Assembly: GCA_002706085.1 (NCBI GenBank)
Contig: PAJO01000006.1
Span: forward strand, 19,160 to 83,159
Source of the DNA: Alcanivoracaceae bacterium
GTDB lineage: Bacteria > Pseudomonadota > Gammaproteobacteria > Pseudomonadales > Alcanivoracaceae
Reading direction: 5' to 3'
DNA: 64,000 nt
Both the position numbers and the translations under genes were made by a program. The notes below the pieces were generated by a model. It was not told the DNA's origin. It was given only the letters and a program-made list of their open reading frames with translations, and ran no database searches. Below, one piece after another: positions 62,374 to 64,000 of the stretch (positions are counted from its first letter, which is position 1; each line of letters opens with the position of its first letter).

Positions 62374-62787
62374 ATGAAAGCAGAGAATCAGGCCCTGCAA
62401 AGCGCGGGTCTGCGGGCGACGTTGCCTCGCGTACGTATCCTACAAATGCTCGAGTCCATCGATGAAGAGCGCCATCATCTCACTGCGGAAGATCTCTACC
62501 GGCATCTGCATCAGGCCGGGGAGGACATTGGTCTGTCCACGGTTTACCGGGTGCTGACCCAGTTTGAGAAAGCCGGGCTTGTTGCCCGCCATAACTTCGA
62601 TAACGGTCATTCCGTGTTTGAGCTTTCTTCTGGCGAAGAGCATGACCATATGGTGTGTGTGGACACTAATGATATTGTTGAATTTCGCGACCCGGTGATT
62701 GAACGTCGCCAGCATGAAATAGCCGCGGCGCACGGTTATGACATCGTGGGGCGGGCGCTGGTATTGCGGGTGCGAAAGCGGCCCTGA
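62374..62787 (+). CDS. fur: Ferric uptake regulator Fur
   Basis: A 137-residue Fur-family repressor. It carries the winged helix (LRATLPRVRILQML near 13-26; STVYRVLTQFEKAGLV near 55-70) and the metal-sensing HDHMVCVDTNDIVEF segment (about 90-104). Only the first Cys of the E. coli CxxC is present, as in Pseudomonas Fur. The start matches the conserved MKAENQALQSAGLRATLPR opening. Whether it is the main Fur or a paralogue cannot be told here. It is convergent with accC. Confidence 0.9.
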   Translation: MKAENQALQSAGLRATLPRVRILQMLESIDEERHHLTAEDLYRHLHQAGEDIGLSTVYRVLTQFEKAGLVARHNFDNGHSVFELSSGEEHDHMVCVDTNDIVEFRDPVIERRQHEIAAAHGYDIVGRALVLRVRKRP

Positions 62788-62839
62788 TGTGTACTGAAGT
62801 GCGCGGTTGATGGCTGCGTTAAGCGCGTTCCAGTGAATG

Positions 62840-62875
62840 AAAAGGCCGCGATCAGATACTGATCGCGGCCTTTTT
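62840..62875. terminator. Bidirectional terminator between fur and accC
   Basis: The perfect stem AAAGGCCGCGATCAG/CTGATCGCGGCCTTT has A-rich and T-rich flanks and serves both convergent genes. Confidence 0.9.
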
Positions 62876-62916
62876 GCGGCGGCTTTGATTCCGCCGGGGC
62901 TTAACGTTTGTGGCCG

Positions 62917-64000
62917 CTATTCGCTGCCCAGTTTCTTCTCAAGGTGGTGAATATCCACGCCGCCTTCAATGAACGCCTTGTCCTTGAAGATTTTTTCGCG
63001 GTGCAGACCCACGTTGGTCTTGATGCCTTCCACGACGATCTCGTCCAGGGCGTTGCGCATGCGCGCGAAGGCGATGTTGCGGTCTTCGCCCCAGGTGATC
63101 AGCTTGCCGATCAGGGAGTCGTAGTAGGGCGGTACGGTGTAACCGCTATAGATGTGCGAGTCGACACGCACGCCGTTGCCGCCAGGGGCGTGGAAGTAGC
63201 TGATTTTGCCCGGTGACGGGGTGAAGCGAACGGGATCTTCCGCATTGACCCGGACTTCGATGGCATGGCCCTGGAATTTGATGTCGGTCTGCTGCAGTTG
63301 CAGCCCGTCACCACCGGCGATGCGCAGCTGTTCCTTGACGATGTCCACGCCGGTCACCATTTCGGTTACCGGGTGTTCCACCTGTACTCGGGTGTTCATT
63401 TCGATGAAGTAAAAACGCTCATCTTCATACAAGAACTCGAAGGTGCCTGCGCCGCGATAGTTGATGGTCTTGCAGGCATCGACACAGCGTTGTGCGACTT
63501 CGTCTTTCAGGTGTTGTGGAATGTGCGGCGCGGGCGCCTCTTCCACCACCTTCTGGTGACGGCGTTGCAAGGAGCAGTCACGGTCGCCCAGATGGATAGC
63601 ATGGCCGGCACCGTCTGCAAGGACCTGCACTTCCACGTGACGCGGTTTCTGCAGGAACTTTTCCATGTACACGGTGGCATCGCCGAAGGCGTTCTTGGCT
63701 TCGGAGCGGGTCAGGGTGATCGCGTTGAGCAGCAGGCGCTCTTCTTCCATCACGCGCATGCCCCGTCCGCCACCGCCGGCTGCGGCCTTGATGATGACCG
63801 GGTAGCCGATGTCGCGGGCCATCTGCAGCGCGCCTTCATCGTCGTCACCCACCGGGCCGTTGGAGCCTGGAACCGTGGGGACGCCGGCCTTTTTCATGGC
63901 GTCGATGGCGGCAACCTTGTTGCCCATAAGGCGGATGGTATCGGCCTTGGGGCCGATGAAGGTGAAGCCGGAGCGCTCCACGCTTTCCGCGAAGTCGGCA
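62917..64000 (-). CDS. accC: Acetyl-CoA carboxylase biotin carboxylase subunit (5' end outside window)
   Basis: AccC carboxylates biotin on AccB using ATP and bicarbonate. The visible part, about 360 residues, runs from [17 protein letters not shown] to the C-terminus, roughly residue 80 onward of a 447-residue enzyme. The ATP-grasp motifs are intact: [23 protein letters not shown]-type [13 protein letters not shown], and the catalytic [18 protein letters not shown]. accB is expected just beyond the window. Confidence 0.96.
   Translation of the reverse strand, partial: ADFAESVERSGFTFIGPKADTIRLMGNKVAAIDAMKKAGVPTVPGSNGPVGDDDEGALQMARDIGYPVIIKAAAGGGGRGMRVMEEERLLLNAITLTRSEAKNAFGDATVYMEKFLQKPRHVEVQVLADGAGHAIHLGDRDCSLQRRHQKVVEEAPAPHIPQHLKDEVAQRCVDACKTINYRGAGTFEFLYEDERFYFIEMNTRVQVEHPVTEMVTGVDIVKEQLRIAGGDGLQLQQTDIKFQGHAIEVRVNAEDPVRFTPSPGKISYFHAPGGNGVRVDSHIYSGYTVPPYYDSLIGKLITWGEDRNIAFARMRNALDEIVVEGIKTNVGLHREKIFKDKAFIEGGVDIHHLEKKLGSE

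Overview
The window looks like chromosome of a GC-rich gammaproteobacterium close to Alcanivorax and its marine hydrocarbon-degrading relatives, sharing many gene orders with Pseudomonas: lptD-surA-pdxA-rsmA-apaG-apaH opposite amgK-murU, crp/vfr opposite osmC-speD, prmA-zinc ribbon-dusB-fis-purH-purD, and prkA-yeaH-spoVR. The genus is an inference from gene order and protein similarity recalled from memory. Almost all of the window is core genome. No rRNA, tRNA, CRISPR array, complete insertion sequence or prophage was seen.

Layout. 1-3.2 kb: rpsU (cut by the window edge), tsaD, plsY, folB-folK. 3.5-6.9 kb: a DUF4124 metallopeptidase, a DUF4124 partner, a pteridine-reductase-like SDR and cca. 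6.9-8.5 kb: a palindromic MITE-like element and a DMT exporter. 8.5-13.3 kb: spoVR-yeaH-prkA. 13.5-22.8 kb: outer-membrane biogenesis, ribosome maturation, peptidoglycan recycling (amgK-murU) and rpe. 23-26.2 kb: a small accessory islet with a damaged HigB toxin, HigA and a small membrane ORF with a poly-G tract, then an HD hydrolase and an HxlR regulator. 26.4-29.2 kb: an Old Yellow Enzyme reductase and an MFS carrier. 29.3-36.1 kb: cytochrome bo3-type quinol oxidase cyoABCD, SURF1 and the redox pair regB-regA. 36.3-40.1 kb: VOC protein, AraC regulator, fatty-acid-hydroxylase-like protein, DUF3301, DUF1415 and MOSC. 40.5-44.4 kb: trpEGDC. 44.8-48.1 kb: crp, osmC, speD, coq7. 48.2-53.8 kb: a Ycf46-like AAA ATPase facing a 7TM hybrid sensor protein that overlaps a cyclic-nucleotide/rhodanese protein. 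54-61 kb: purD, purH, fis, dusB, zinc-ribbon protein and prmA. 61.2-64 kb: Tat esterase, fur and accC (cut by the edge).

The most unusual content lies between genes. About twenty intergenic spots carry short tandem arrays with a strict 7-base period. Each locus has its own heptamer, such as AGCTACA, AGTTGAA, GTTAACA, GTCGGAC or GTTGCGT. Many arrays come as facing inverted pairs that bracket terminators or REP-type palindromes, and some run into genes, forming the 5' ends of pdxA and surA and the 3' ends of trpC and the MFS gene. The speD-coq7 gap is a four-layer nested palindrome built from these parts. A 285-bp IS5-type MITE with TTAG duplications sits on the stop codon of the hybrid sensor gene. 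In that sensor the ATP-binding motifs of the kinase domain are eroded while both receiver domains look intact, so it may be a pseudokinase signalling partner of the neighbouring cyclic-nucleotide/rhodanese protein.
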